A stretch of 64,000 nt of DNA from Luteitalea sp. (GCA_009377495.1 WHTZ01000004.1:124001-188000), one strand, 5' to 3'; positions 32,958-41,520 are shown, counted from the stretch's first letter. Program-made: numbers and translations. Notes: generated by a model not told the origin, from the letters alone.

Positions 32958-34454
32958 TCAGATCTCTTCGAGATCCATCTGGGCCCGCTGGAGCCGACCA
33001 CTGAAGTCCACGTACACCGTTTTCCACTCGGAGAAGACGTCGAGTGCCGCGACTCCCGCCTCGCGGTGGCCGTTGCCGGTTGCTTTGGTCCCGCCAAACG
33101 GTAAGTGAACCTCGGCGCCAATGGTGGGCGCATTCACATAGCAGATACCCGTGTCGATGTCGCGCATCGCGGTGAACGCGTTGTTGATGTTCTGCGTGTA
33201 GATGGCCGCGGAGAGCCCGTACGCAACGTCGTTGGCGATATCGATGCCATCCTCCAACGACCGGCAGGGAATAACCGAGACGACCGGTCCGAAGATCTCC
33301 TCACGGGCAATGCGCATCCGCCGGTCGACGTCGACGAAGATGGTCGGCTCGTGGAAGAAGCCACGCGCGTGGGCCTCGCCGGTTAGCCGGCTGCCACCGG
33401 CCGCGAGCGTCGCACCCTCCTGCTTCCCCACCTCGACGTACTGCATGACCTTCGCGAGCTGTGCCTCACTGATGACCGGCCCCATCTCAATGTTGGGATC
33501 GAGGCCGCTGCCGACGCGGAGCGCCTTGGCACGCTCAACGAATCGGTCGACGAACGTGCGGTAAATCCGTTCGTGCACAATCATGCGACTCGCCGCGGTA
33601 CAGCGCTGCCCCGTCGTCCCGAAACCACCCCACACCGCTCCCTCCACCGCGAGCTCGAGGCGCGCATCGTCCATCACGAGAATCGGGTTCTTGCCGCCCA
33701 TCTCGAGGTGGACCTTCTTGAACGTTGGCGCGCAGGTCTCGTTGACGCGACGGCCAGTCTCGGTCGATCCGGTGAACGAGACCACACGCACATCCGGGTG
33801 CGCCACGAGGGGCGCGCCCGTACCGGGACCGTCGCCGGTCACGAGGTTCAACACGCCCTTCGGCAGCCCCGCGTCCACGAACGCCTGCACGAAGTTCACG
33901 CCGCAAAGGGGTGCTTCCTCCGCGGGCTTGAAGACGACGGTGTTGCCGCAAACGAGCGCGGGCAGAATCTTCCAGGATGGCACGGCAATCGGGAAGTTCC
34001 ACGCGGTGATCATCGCGGAGACGCCAATCGGCTGCCTGACCGACATGGCGAACTTGTCGCGCAGCTCCGACGGCGTCGTCTGCCCGAAGAGCCGGCGCCC
34101 CTCACCCGCCATCAGGTAGCCCATGTCGATCGCTTCTTGGACGTCCCCTTCGGCTTCGGCCAGGACCTTCCCCATCTCGCGCGTCATGTCGCGCGCGTAG
34201 GCCAGCTTGCGCTCCGCGAGAATTTGCGCAACACGATAGAGGATCTCGGCACGCCGCGGTGCCGGCACGAGTCGCCATGCATCGTACGCGGCACGCGCCG
34301 CCGCAACCGCGCCATCCACGTCCGCCTGGTTGGATTTCTGGAAGTACGCGATCAGATCGTCGCTGTCGGCCGGGTTTCGCTTCTCGAAGACTTCACCCGA
34401 CTGCGACGCGACCCATTCACCGTTGATGTAGTTCTTGTATGTCGGCACGATCAT
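32958..34454 (-). CDS. NAD(P)-dependent aldehyde dehydrogenase
   Basis: A 498-residue ALDH-superfamily enzyme oxidising an aldehyde to the acid. Motifs: N-terminal YINGEWVAS, coenzyme-binding [19 protein letters not shown] and [17 protein letters not shown], the general base E in [11 protein letters not shown], and the catalytic Cys in [14 protein letters not shown]-terminal [13 protein letters not shown] and [17 protein letters not shown] are typical. The substrate is not clear. The 27-bp gap to receptor 3 is convergent, with no terminator visible. Confidence 0.93.
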   Translation of the reverse strand: MIVPTYKNYINGEWVASQSGEVFEKRNPADSDDLIAYFQKSNQADVDGAVAAARAAYDAWRLVPAPRRAEILYRVAQILAERKLAYARDMTREMGKVLAEAEGDVQEAIDMGYLMAGEGRRLFGQTTPSELRDKFAMSVRQPIGVSAMITAWNFPIAVPSWKILPALVCGNTVVFKPAEEAPLCGVNFVQAFVDAGLPKGVLNLVTGDGPGTGAPLVAHPDVRVVSFTGSTETGRRVNETCAPTFKKVHLEMGGKNPILVMDDARLELAVEGAVWGGFGTTGQRCTAASRMIVHERIYRTFVDRFVERAKALRVGSGLDPNIEMGPVISEAQLAKVMQYVEVGKQEGATLAAGGSRLTGEAHARGFFHEPTIFVDVDRRMRIAREEIFGPVVSVIPCRSLEDGIDIANDVAYGLSAAIYTQNINNAFTAMRDIDTGICYVNAPTIGAEVHLPFGGTKATGNGHREAGVAALDVFSEWKTVYVDFSGRLQRAQMDLEEI

Positions 34455-34499
34455 GGTGCGAGGATAGCAGAAGTGCTCTACCCGCTCTCAGACGGGCGG

Positions 34500-34820
34500 T
34501 CATCCGCCCGATTGACGAAAACGCTCGATCAAGCCTGGAAGATTGCAGGACGCGCGCACCTCGTCGCCCGTCGATCTTCCGGTCTGGGAGACGAGAAAGC
34601 GACGTGCGGCACCAATCACGTCAGCGGTCGCTTCCAAGCGGCCCATGTCCCCCGGACTGGGCGAGGCTGTCAGCTTGATCTCGACTGCCCATCGCTCCGT
34701 ACCAAGATCCAGCACCAGGTCCAGCTCGTGTTGGTCGCTGGTCCTGAAGTCGTACGCCTCGAAGTTGCAGCCCCGGGACGAAAGCTCACCGATCGCCTGT
34801 TCGATCACGAAGCCTTGCAT
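34500..34820 (-). pseudogene. C-terminal DUF4143 nuclease-like fragment of an AAA+ ATPase
   Basis: A 106-residue frame matching only the C-terminal part of the ATPase-DUF4143 family. FVIEQAIGELSSRG and the PD-(D/E)xK-like core ELDLVLDLGTERWAVEIKLT (D and E-x-K) are present, but the 300-residue N-terminal AAA+ ATPase is missing. The putative ATG lies inside an AT-rich palindrome, so a GTG at 34808 is also possible. It may be a deletion remnant or a stand-alone restriction-fold domain. It follows the ALDH start by 45 bp on the same strand. Confidence 0.65.
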
Positions 34821-34848
34821 TATAGAAATTGACTTCTATTTTGCAAGC
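34815..34848. promoter_or_regulatory. AT-rich 34-bp palindrome with promoter-like boxes
   Basis: Arms CTTGCATTATAGAA and TTCTATTTTGCAAG (12 of 14 paired) flank ATTGAC. On the minus strand it reads TTGCAA, 16 bases, TATAAT, an excellent promoter, with the TATAAT overlapping the fragment's ATG. It is strikingly AT-rich in a GC-rich region and marks the edge of the truncated DUF4143 gene. Confidence 0.55.
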
Positions 34849-34888
34849 GCCTTTCCACTCGTCGCACGTGCGAGACTGGCCTGCTGGG

Positions 34889-34973
34889 TACATGGTAGGG
34901 CGCGGCTTCCGCCTTCGCGCTTCGCGCTACGGCGGACCGCCGTAGCCTTGGCGGAGGCGGTTAGCCGCGCCGA
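34889..34973. repeat. Dispersed GC palindrome downstream of the GGCT gene
   Basis: Starts GGTAGGGCGCGGCTTCCGCC and ends GGCGGTTAGCCGCGCC, with inner complementary blocks CGCTACGGCGG/CCGCCGTAGCC. It matches the element at 11356-11417 at both ends. It ends at the stop codon of the minus-strand gene at 34974. Confidence 0.8.
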
Positions 34974-35384
34974 TCAGCGTGCGCGCACGTGCTCGAGATA
35001 GTCGCCCGAAGGGATACGGGGCGCCCGGCCAAGCGGCGCGTTGTAGAAGTAGACCCAGGCCTCCTCGACGCGACCATCTTCAAGCGTGACGGGTACGCGC
35101 GCCCGTGTGTAGAGGCTATGGTCCGGATCACCCGGTGAGAAGCCCTCGATGTCGTCCAGCACCGCCAAGACCGACTCCGGCTCGTCGGTGTCGTACACCT
35201 CGCCCCAGACGCGAGTGTCAGGTGAAGGAATCGCGGCGGGATAAATGCCGAGGTCGAAGAGCGCGGCGCAGATCCATCCTCGTCGGCGATCATGGAGCTG
35301 GCCTTCGATGCCAGCCCTCCGACGCCGATCGAAACCCGTCATCAGCGTGCCATAGAAAAACACGGAGTCTGCCACGGCTGGCAA
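34974..35384 (-). CDS. Gamma-glutamylcyclotransferase-family protein
   Basis: A 136-residue GGCT/AIG2-like protein. It begins with the substrate-binding FFYGTLMTGF (Y-G-T-L), then GWICAALFDLGIYPAAIPS, VWGEVYDT and VLDDIEGF, where the conserved Glu acts as general acid/base. YTRARVPVTL and AWVYFYN complete the small barrel. Enzymes of the family release 5-oxoproline from gamma-glutamyl peptides or amines. The length is typical. Substrate cannot be deduced from context. Confidence 0.85.
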   Translation of the reverse strand: MPAVADSVFFYGTLMTGFDRRRRAGIEGQLHDRRRGWICAALFDLGIYPAAIPSPDTRVWGEVYDTDEPESVLAVLDDIEGFSPGDPDHSLYTRARVPVTLEDGRVEEAWVYFYNAPLGRAPRIPSGDYLEHVRAR

Positions 35385-35420
35385 CGCACACTGTCACACA
35401 TCCACGCGAGTGTAGCACGT

Positions 35421-35452
35421 AACGAAAACGAGGGCTTGTCCCCGTTTTCGTT
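35421..35452. terminator. AACGAAAACG hairpin at the 3' end of the 35452 gene
   Basis: AACGAAAACGAGGG / CTTGT / CCCCGTTTTCGTT is an inverted repeat with one bulge. It directly abuts the stop codon of the minus-strand gene and lies upstream of GGCT. It may act as a terminator or as another REP-type element. Confidence 0.55.
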
Positions 35453-36513
35453 CAGAGCCGCGGTGGTGACGGCGGAGCGGGTGGAGCCGGTGGCCGAGGT
35501 GGGGGTGGTGGCGCGGGGGGCGCCATGTCGTGCTGACGCCCGCCAAACTCGTTGGCGATCTTGTCAACGACGTTCAACGGCAAGGTGACGGACATGTTCA
35601 CCATCGTCCCTTCACCGTCTACCCGAAGGGACTGCACGACGGGCTGCCATTCCTGGCGATTGCCCACTGACATGCGCGCCAATGCCGCAATGCCGGTAAT
35701 GGCGTCGCGCAGGTTCTGGCCCGCGACCTCGTCGATCGTCTCGGCGCGGAAGGTGGCGGCCATCCCGCCGTTCAGACGGCTCGTTGCCGAAAACCACTTG
35801 ATCTGCGGCACCTGCGCCGCCACCGGTCCCGGCAGCTCGTGCGACGTCAGCGCCTCCGGGTGTCCGACCGCCCAAACCGTCGCCTCGTTTCGCGCTTCGT
35901 CGATGAGCCGCAGCAGGTCCGCGCTCGATGGCCCAGTCGCCCCAGAGTCGGCGCGGTCAATCGCCAGCTTCACGGCGTGCTCCTGACCCACGAGGAGGCC
36001 GCCGTCCTCCATGAAGCCAAACGCCAGCGGCGACCCATGCTCGTCGTGTCTCTCGTTCTTGGCGATGTACAGTTGACGGCCGCTGTACACCTCCGCGGTC
36101 GCGCCGTGCGCGGTGGCTGCCGCTTCCACCCGCTGCGCGTCGAAGCGCCCCCGCAGCACGGCGAAGCCACTCTTCCCGTGCGCTTCGTCGGGGAGCAGGC
36201 ACCCAACCACGCTGTCCACGTCCTGTTCAATGTCGATGCCGGTCTCGTCGCGGAACCCATTCTTCCCGTGGCGCTTGTGCTCCAGCTTCTTCACGCGCTG
36301 GCGAAACTCGGAATCCATGACGGCGCGAACGTCCGCGTACGCGACGACGGTCGCGGTGTCCGGCACGTAGCGCAGGTCGTCCAGCGAGCTCTCGCGAGCC
36401 AACAGGCTGCTCGAGAGGTCGCCACGATAGTAGGCAACCAGGCCGGTACACAACCCCCCCACGAGGACCGCCGCTGCCGCCAAGATGAAGTAACGCGTTT
36501 TGCGATCGGCCAT
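35452..36513 (-). CDS. Conserved membrane-anchored protein of unknown function with polyproline tail
   Basis: A 353-residue protein with one N-terminal transmembrane segment (YFILAAAAVLVGGLCTGLVAYY, residues 8-29) and a large extracytoplasmic part. It includes the repeated-fold hints DTATVVAYADVRAVMDSEF and GSPLAFGFMEDGGLLVGQ, resembling DUF3352-like proteins in which a protein 'score' is summed. The last 25 residues are a proline-rich run (PPAPPPPPRPPAPPAPP). No catalytic motif is recognised. It lies 128 bp downstream of the ABC permease gene on the same strand and may belong to the same transcription unit. Confidence 0.7.
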   Translation of the reverse strand: MADRKTRYFILAAAAVLVGGLCTGLVAYYRGDLSSSLLARESSLDDLRYVPDTATVVAYADVRAVMDSEFRQRVKKLEHKRHGKNGFRDETGIDIEQDVDSVVGCLLPDEAHGKSGFAVLRGRFDAQRVEAAATAHGATAEVYSGRQLYIAKNERHDEHGSPLAFGFMEDGGLLVGQEHAVKLAIDRADSGATGPSSADLLRLIDEARNEATVWAVGHPEALTSHELPGPVAAQVPQIKWFSATSRLNGGMAATFRAETIDEVAGQNLRDAITGIAALARMSVGNRQEWQPVVQSLRVDGEGTMVNMSVTLPLNVVDKIANEFGGRQHDMAPPAPPPPPRPPAPPAPPSPPRL

Positions 36514-36590
36514 ACATTGCCTCCGTACCGACTATAACGGACGCGCGACGGAAAATGTTCCGCTTCGTGAAAATTGCTGTTTCATGACCA

Positions 36591-36643
36591 CCCTCTAACC
36601 CTTTACCCCTCTACCCCTTTACCCTTGTTACCCCTTTACCCCT
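36591..36643. repeat. CCCCTTTA/CCCCTCTA minisatellite
   Basis: Tandem CCCTTTACCCCTCTACCCC-type units of 7-8 bp, of which a 26-base stretch is identical to the array at about 21058-21083. The ABC permease stop codon TAG is read from the first unit (TAGGGGTAAAGGGG on the minus strand). Confidence 0.8.
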
Positions 36644-37463
36644 ACTGTTCAAGAACGTACTCCCGCCGAGCCACGGTTCGGGCGGCAAGCCACAGGGCCA
36701 GCGTCCCGATGATCAGGAGCCAAGCAACACTGGCCACGAGTGACGGAGTCTCTCGAAAGAGGCTCTGCAGCATGCTGACCGCCGTGTCCTGCGGCATGGC
36801 GTGCGGTACCAGTCCTTGCAAGTAGTAGGCCACCGTGAACTGCTTCAGATAGCCCGGAATGGCGAGCACCGTCGGCTCCCATCCAAAGAGAAAGACCAGC
36901 CCAATGATGAGCGGTCGCTTAAGCCGCGCGCCCATCCAGGCGAACACGGCGCCGTAGACAGCCAGCCCGGCCGCGACGAGCGCAAGATCTTTCAGGAGGT
37001 CCGGGAACGCCGCGCCGAGTGAGGCCGTGCCGCGAGGCGCCACCAGCAGATACACGACGACGATCGAGGGGAGGACGACCGCGAGCGTGCACGCCAAGTA
37101 CGAGAGGTACTTGCCCACGAGCACGGCGCCACGTGGGATCGGGCGCGTAAAGAGGTACGTGATCGTCTTGTCCTCGATCTCGTCGGCAATCAGGGCGGTC
37201 CCGTAGAACACGGCGAGGACGGGCACGGCAAATCGCAGGTAGAGCACCCAGATCATGAAGCCGAAGATCACCGGGCCCTGCTCCATGACGTCGGGCCGCG
37301 CCCGGGCCGGCGCGAAGAGGTCGAACAGCAGGAGCCCGATCGCGATGACCACCGGGACGCCGACGACGAGCGCCATGAAGAAGGTGCGCTTCGACCACAG
37401 CATCTGGGTGAGCGACAGGTCGGCGATCCGCAAGGACGACTGCCAGAAGGAGGGTTGTTTCAT
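36642..37463 (-). CDS. ABC-2 type transporter permease
   Basis: A 273-residue integral membrane protein with six predicted helices, including FMALVVGVPVVIAIGLLLFD, FMIWVLYLRFAVPVLAVFYG, YLACTLAVVLPSIVVVYLLV and a final LIIGTLALWLAARTVARRE. ALIADEIEDKTITYLFTRPI is the coupling-loop motif of ABC-2/NosY-like permeases. The ATG at 37463 is favoured. An in-frame GTG at 37490 would overlap the ATPase stop, but the codons between are a GCACCTCGCACCTT repeat. It pairs with the ATPase just upstream. Confidence 0.88.
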   Translation of the reverse strand: MKQPSFWQSSLRIADLSLTQMLWSKRTFFMALVVGVPVVIAIGLLLFDLFAPARARPDVMEQGPVIFGFMIWVLYLRFAVPVLAVFYGTALIADEIEDKTITYLFTRPIPRGAVLVGKYLSYLACTLAVVLPSIVVVYLLVAPRGTASLGAAFPDLLKDLALVAAGLAVYGAVFAWMGARLKRPLIIGLVFLFGWEPTVLAIPGYLKQFTVAYYLQGLVPHAMPQDTAVSMLQSLFRETPSLVASVAWLLIIGTLALWLAARTVARREYVLEQ

Positions 37464-37486
37464 GGGAAAGGTGCGAGGTGCAAGCC

Positions 37487-38410
37487 TCACTTCACCAGAT
37501 ACGCAAACACGGCTTGCAGATTGTCGTCCGGCGACGTCACTTCCTCAACCGCTCCACAGTCACCGGAAGCGGCCATGTCAGTCAGGCGCGCATAAAACGC
37601 GTCGGGCGTCGCCGTCTCGACCACCAGCGCTCCCGACTCGAATCGCAAGCTCACCACATCGTCGTGCACCAGGAGCTCGCGCGCGAGAACGCGCGGCTGC
37701 TCTGACCGAATGTAGACGGTGTGGGGGTGCTCGTCGATGAGCTCTCGGATCTGATGAACGTTGCCTTCCGCAAGAATGCGCCCATTGTTGATGAGGAGGA
37801 TGTTCGAGGTCATCGCCTCGATCTCGTGCAGGATGTGGCTCGAGACGAGGACGCTCTTGCCAGCGCGCGCCCATTCGCGGATGAGACGAATCGTCTTGCG
37901 GCGCGCCAGCGGATCCATGCCCCCCAGCGGCTCGTCGAGAATGAGCAGCTCTGGGTCGTGCGCCATCGCCTGCGCGAGCTTCACACGCTGGCGCATGCCT
38001 TTGCTGTAGGCGCCGATCTTCTTGTCGGCCGCGTCGGTCAGCTCCACGATCTCGAGCGCGCGGCGCGCGGCGGCTGTGGCCGCAGCCTCGTCCCACCCGT
38101 TGAGCCCCACGAGCGCCCGCACCCACTCGAGACCCGTCATCCGGTCGTAGAACGCGTCCTGCTCTGGGCAGAAGCCAATCCGCGCGTAGAGCGCGGCGTT
38201 CCCCCAGATCGGCTGGTCCAAGACGCGCAGCTCGCCCTTGCTCGGCTTGAGCTGTCCGGTCACGAGCTTCATGAACGTCGACTTCCCGGCGCCGTTCGGT
38301 CCCAACAGACCGGTGATGCCGACCGGAACGGCCACCGTCACGTCGTTGAGGCCAATCACCTGGCCGTACCATTTCGAGACGTTGGTGGTGGACACGACGG
38401 CGGCGTTCAC
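37487..38410 (-). CDS. ABC transporter ATP-binding protein (module 2)
   Basis: A 307-residue ATPase: Walker A GLLGPNGAGKSTFMKL near residue 35, Q-loop IGFCPEQDAFYD, signature AYSKGMRQRVKLAQAMAHDP, Walker B LLILDEPLGGMDP and switch His SSHILHEIE. A 90-residue C-terminal domain follows, as in NatA/CcmA-like ABC-2 ATPases. It overlaps the preceding permease stop by four bases (ATGA at 38407-38410), so the two are translationally coupled. The exported substrate is unknown. Confidence 0.94.
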   Translation of the reverse strand: MNAAVVSTTNVSKWYGQVIGLNDVTVAVPVGITGLLGPNGAGKSTFMKLVTGQLKPSKGELRVLDQPIWGNAALYARIGFCPEQDAFYDRMTGLEWVRALVGLNGWDEAAATAAARRALEIVELTDAADKKIGAYSKGMRQRVKLAQAMAHDPELLILDEPLGGMDPLARRKTIRLIREWARAGKSVLVSSHILHEIEAMTSNILLINNGRILAEGNVHQIRELIDEHPHTVYIRSEQPRVLARELLVHDDVVSLRFESGALVVETATPDAFYARLTDMAASGDCGAVEEVTSPDDNLQAVFAYLVK

Positions 38411-39246
38411 GCGATCACCTCCACGCCACGCACGCGCCGTTCGAGGATGAAGATCGGCACGATGATGAGCGCCGCGAGCGCGATGAACGACACCGCGGCC
38501 GGCACCTCATAGCGCGGCGCCACGCGAAAGATCACGTCGCCGGTCTGTTCGAGGTTGGCTATGAACGAGACCCAGGCCACCCGCGTCCCGCCGGTGATGA
38601 GCGTCAGCAGACCGAACACCGCATGGCTGAACAGCGCGACGCCGGCATAGACAATGCCGCTGAAGCGCGCGCTCTTCGAGAGCGACGAAATGGCGAGCAT
38701 CACGAAGGCGTTCACGAACGTGTCGACGAGCGAGGCCAACGTAATGGAGGGCACCAGGCCCAGGTTGGCGCGCGCAAACGCAAAGCTGCCGTAGAAGACC
38801 ACCTGCAGCAGGAGCAGCAGGATCGTGGGGATCAGGGTGATGGCCAACAGGAAGGTCACGAGCACCGCCATCTTCCCGGCGACGTACTCGGTGCGCGTGA
38901 GCGGCTTCGACAGATAGAGCTGCAGCGCATTGGCGCGGCGGTCGTTGGCAATGAGGCCCGCGCCTACGTAAATGGTGACGATGAAGATCCAGAAGCCCTG
39001 ATTGTCGAGAAACTGCCGGAACATGTCTGGCGTGGGGGCCAGCACTGATGCCTGCGAGAAGTTCGCCGCGAAATAGATGCGTACCGCGTAGACGACAAAT
39101 GGGATCCAGGCGGCGACCATGACAGCCAGAAAGGCACGGCGGCGCAGGAAGCTCATGAGACCGTGCGCCGCAATGATGGTCCAGGCTCCGGTTACCGGCA
39201 GACGTACGCCTTGATAGCGACGATAGCTCTGGTCGTGAATGGGCAT
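38407..39246 (-). CDS. ABC-2 type transporter permease (module 1)
   Basis: A 279-residue permease with six predicted transmembrane helices. The GAGLIANDRRANALQLYLSKPLTRTEYV motif region is characteristic of ABC-2 exporters with a NosY-like architecture. Its start follows the ATPase stop by 8 bp, and its end overlaps the second ATPase start. The module order ATPase-permease-ATPase-permease suggests two related exporters or one heteromeric complex. Confidence 0.9.
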   Translation of the reverse strand: MPIHDQSYRRYQGVRLPVTGAWTIIAAHGLMSFLRRRAFLAVMVAAWIPFVVYAVRIYFAANFSQASVLAPTPDMFRQFLDNQGFWIFIVTIYVGAGLIANDRRANALQLYLSKPLTRTEYVAGKMAVLVTFLLAITLIPTILLLLLQVVFYGSFAFARANLGLVPSITLASLVDTFVNAFVMLAISSLSKSARFSGIVYAGVALFSHAVFGLLTLITGGTRVAWVSFIANLEQTGDVIFRVAPRYEVPAAVSFIALAALIIVPIFILERRVRGVEVIA

Positions 39247-39254
39247 CTCGGCTT

Positions 39255-40175
39255 CTATGGTTCTCCCACGGCGCGGGCGAAGACATCCTCGAGCGTCGGG
39301 ACGCTCGGACGCAAGTGGCGCACCTGTACACGGTGCTGCGCGGCCAGCCCGAAGACATCCTGTGCGCCCATGCCCGCCGGCACGAACACGCGCATCACGT
39401 CATCGTCGGTACCGTGGCAGTCCATCTGGTGCGCGCGCAGCACATCCACGAACGCCGGAAGGTCGCCTTTGATGCGCAGCTCGAACACGCGGCCCGTGGG
39501 TCCCTTCAACTCGGCAATCGGCCCATGGGTCGCCACCCGCCCCTTGTCGAGAACAACCACGTGATGACAGGTCGCCTCGACATCGGGCAGCAGATGCGAC
39601 GAGAGGATTAGGTTGACGCCCTTGTTGTGCGCCAGGTCCTGCACGAGCGCGAGCATCTCGTCGCGACCCTTCGGGTCGAGGCCGTTGGTGGGCTCATCGA
39701 GAAACAGAAGGTCCGGATCATGGACCAACGCCTGTCCAAGCTTCAGGCGCTGCTTCATGCCGGTGGAGTACGTCTCTGAATTTCGATAACGCGCCTCGCC
39801 GAGCCCAACATAGAACAACACCTCGTGCGCACGCTGCATGGCGTCGGCAGCCGGGAGGCCGGCGAGCCGGCCGCAGTACGCGACAAAGGTGACCGCGTTC
39901 ATACCTGGAATATGCGCGTCGGTTTCCGGCATGTAGCCGATGCGGCGGCGGATCTCGCGGGGGTGCGCACGCACATCGAGCCCGAGGACGCTCATGGCGC
40001 CCTGGTCGGGTGAGACGAAGCCGAGCAGGGCACGAAGCAGCGTGCTCTTTCCGGCGCCGTTCGGTCCAAGGAGACCGACGGCGCCCGGAGCAAACGTGGC
40101 GCTGACGTTGGTCAGCGCGTGCGTCTTGCCGTAGGTGACACTGACCTGCTGGAGCTGAACCACCAAATCCGCCAT
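39255..40175 (-). CDS. ABC transporter ATP-binding protein (module 1)
   Basis: A 306-residue ATPase starting at the ATG at 40175, immediately before the typical LVVQLQQVSVTYGKTHALTN strand; the frame upstream to 40268 is repeat-derived. Walker A VGLLGPNGAGKSTLLRALLG, signature TYSTGMKQRLKLGQALVHDP, Walker B LLFLDEPTNGLDPKGRDEML and SSHLLPDVE are intact. It leads the four-gene ABC operon. Confidence 0.94.
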   Translation of the reverse strand: MADLVVQLQQVSVTYGKTHALTNVSATFAPGAVGLLGPNGAGKSTLLRALLGFVSPDQGAMSVLGLDVRAHPREIRRRIGYMPETDAHIPGMNAVTFVAYCGRLAGLPAADAMQRAHEVLFYVGLGEARYRNSETYSTGMKQRLKLGQALVHDPDLLFLDEPTNGLDPKGRDEMLALVQDLAHNKGVNLILSSHLLPDVEATCHHVVVLDKGRVATHGPIAELKGPTGRVFELRIKGDLPAFVDVLRAHQMDCHGTDDDVMRVFVPAGMGAQDVFGLAAQHRVQVRHLRPSVPTLEDVFARAVGEP

Positions 40176-40230
40176 CTCACCCCGCAAAGGACTAGACGAA
40201 GGGAAACGGTACAGGGTTCTGGGTGGAGAC

Positions 40231-40281
40231 GTGCCGGTGCCGCACCCCGGCACCCAGCACCCCCGCACCCGGCACCGCCCT
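40231..40281. repeat. GGCACCC/GCACCCC minisatellite
   Basis: GTGCCGGTGCC-type units alternate with GCACCCCGGCACCCAGCACC and GCACCCGGCACC. It lies between the HD-domain gene and the ABC operon, and the HD gene's stop TAG is the start of the minus-strand TAGGGCGGTGCC unit. Confidence 0.7.
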
Positions 40282-40861
40282 ACATCTCTCCCTTGAGCCC
40301 CAATTCCTCCGCCCTCTCTCGCATTGACCGAATGACGTTGGTGATGTGCTCGTCGAGAGGAATGCCCAGCTCCTCAGCGCCGCGCACGAGGTCCTCACGG
40401 CGCACCGCGCGCGCGAACGCCTTGTCCTTCATGCGCTTGCGCACGGAAGATGAGCTCAGGTCGAGCACACTCTTGGAGGGACGCACGAGCGCGGCGGCCG
40501 TGATGAAGCCGCACAGCTCGTCACACGCAAACAGGGCGTGCTCGAGCTTCGTCTGCCGCGGTACTCCTGTGTGATCACCATGCGACAGGACGGCTCGCAC
40601 GATCAGCTCCGGGTAACCCCTCTCACGCAAGATCTCAGCGCCGCGAAACGGATGCTCCGACAGATCGGGCCAACGCTCGTAGTCGAAGTCATGCAGGAGC
40701 GCCGCGATGCCCCACAGCTCCTCGTCTTCGCCGAACCGCCGCGCATACCCGCGCACGGCCGCTTCGACGGCGAGGGCATGGCGGATGAGACTCTCACTCT
40801 TCGTATACTCGGTGAGCAATGACCAGGCCTCGTCACGCGACGCTGTCATGCCAATCTCCAT
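40280..40861 (-). CDS. HD-domain phosphohydrolase
   Basis: A 193-residue HD-superfamily hydrolase. The metal-binding set includes H28 (LIRHALAVEAAV), H57-D58 (ALLHDFDYERW), H70 and the later H-G-D (VLSHGDHTGVPR), giving an H...HD...H...D pattern. This is the small family found near tRNA or nucleotide genes, with predicted phosphohydrolase activity on unknown nucleotides. It is divergent from NUDIX with a 61-bp promoter gap (GATATATTCT about 40881). A nucleotide-cleansing theme with the NUDIX neighbour is possible. Confidence 0.85.
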   Translation of the reverse strand: MEIGMTASRDEAWSLLTEYTKSESLIRHALAVEAAVRGYARRFGEDEELWGIAALLHDFDYERWPDLSEHPFRGAEILRERGYPELIVRAVLSHGDHTGVPRQTKLEHALFACDELCGFITAAALVRPSKSVLDLSSSSVRKRMKDKAFARAVRREDLVRGAEELGIPLDEHITNVIRSMRERAEELGLKGEM

Positions 40862-40922
40862 ATGGGTTCACCGCCCGCATGATATATTCTTCTGACGTTG
40901 ACCCGCCAATGCCGCCACGTTC

Positions 40923-41393
40923 TTGACAGAAGCCTCCCCCTCTGACGTCGTCCCGGCTCGTCGCTACCCAGCACACCCAGTTGTCGGCGTCGGAGCCATC
41001 GTCATTGACGAGGGGCGCGTGTTGCTCGTGCGGCGAGCGACGGAGCCCCAGGCGGGCACGTGGAACCTGCCCGGCGGTCGGCTAGAGCTCGGTGAAACGC
41101 TCGCCGCCGCCGTGGCGCGTGAGCTGCGCGAAGAAGCCGGCCTCGACGTAGAGGTCGGTCCTCCTGTCGACGTCGTCGATCGTATCGTGCGTGATGCCGA
41201 TGGACGCGCGGAGTACCACTACGTGCTCGTTGGCTTTCTCTGCACACCTCGAGGCGGCAGCCTGCGAGCTGGCTCTGATGTGAGCGAGGTCGTGCTCGCC
41301 GATCCGACCAATCTCGCACCCTATCGTCTGGCCAGTGAAACGTGCGCAGTGATCAACAAGGCTCTAGATCTCTGGCGAACGGGAACACGGTAA
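40923..41393 (+). CDS. NUDIX hydrolase
   Basis: A 156-residue NUDIX enzyme. The Nudix box, GG(R)LELGE-x7-REL-REEAGL, is complete with the E-E-x-G metal ligands. [17 protein letters not shown] and AGTWNLPGG precede it. It hydrolyses nucleoside-diphosphate derivatives; the specific substrate is unknown. The start is a TTG at 40923, with weak ribosome binding. The stop TAA begins a palindromic repeat that runs to the stop of the convergent yjbQ gene. Confidence 0.9.
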   Translation: MTEASPSDVVPARRYPAHPVVGVGAIVIDEGRVLLVRRATEPQAGTWNLPGGRLELGETLAAAVARELREEAGLDVEVGPPVDVVDRIVRDADGRAEYHYVLVGFLCTPRGGSLRAGSDVSEVVLADPTNLAPYRLASETCAVINKALDLWRTGTR

Positions 41394-41520
41394 AGGTGCA
41401 AGGTGCCAGGGCTGTCTCAGGCTTCAGGGACCAGGTTCTCAGGGCTGGGCAGCCCTGATACCTGAAGCCCTGACACCTAGAGCCTGAGACAGCCCTAGCA
41501 CCTCGCACCTTGCACCTTCA
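41391..41520. repeat. Palindromic element joining two convergent stop codons
   Basis: Plus strand starts at the NUDIX stop: TAAAGGTGCAAGGTGCCAGG; minus strand starts at the yjbQ stop: TGAAGGTGCAAGGTGCGAGG. Both continue GGCTGTCTCAGG before a central CAGGG(C)/GCCCTG region, so the two arms are near-complementary over about 45 bp. It fills the entire intergenic space and would form a large cruciform or RNA stem acting on both transcripts. Confidence 0.88.

Noticed and set aside
33573-34832. 419-residue plus-strand frame
   Set aside because: Antisense to aldehyde dehydrogenase; no recognisable domain.
36591-36643. True telomere or chromosome end
   Set aside because: The tract is only about 50 bp, internal and flanked by genes on both sides.
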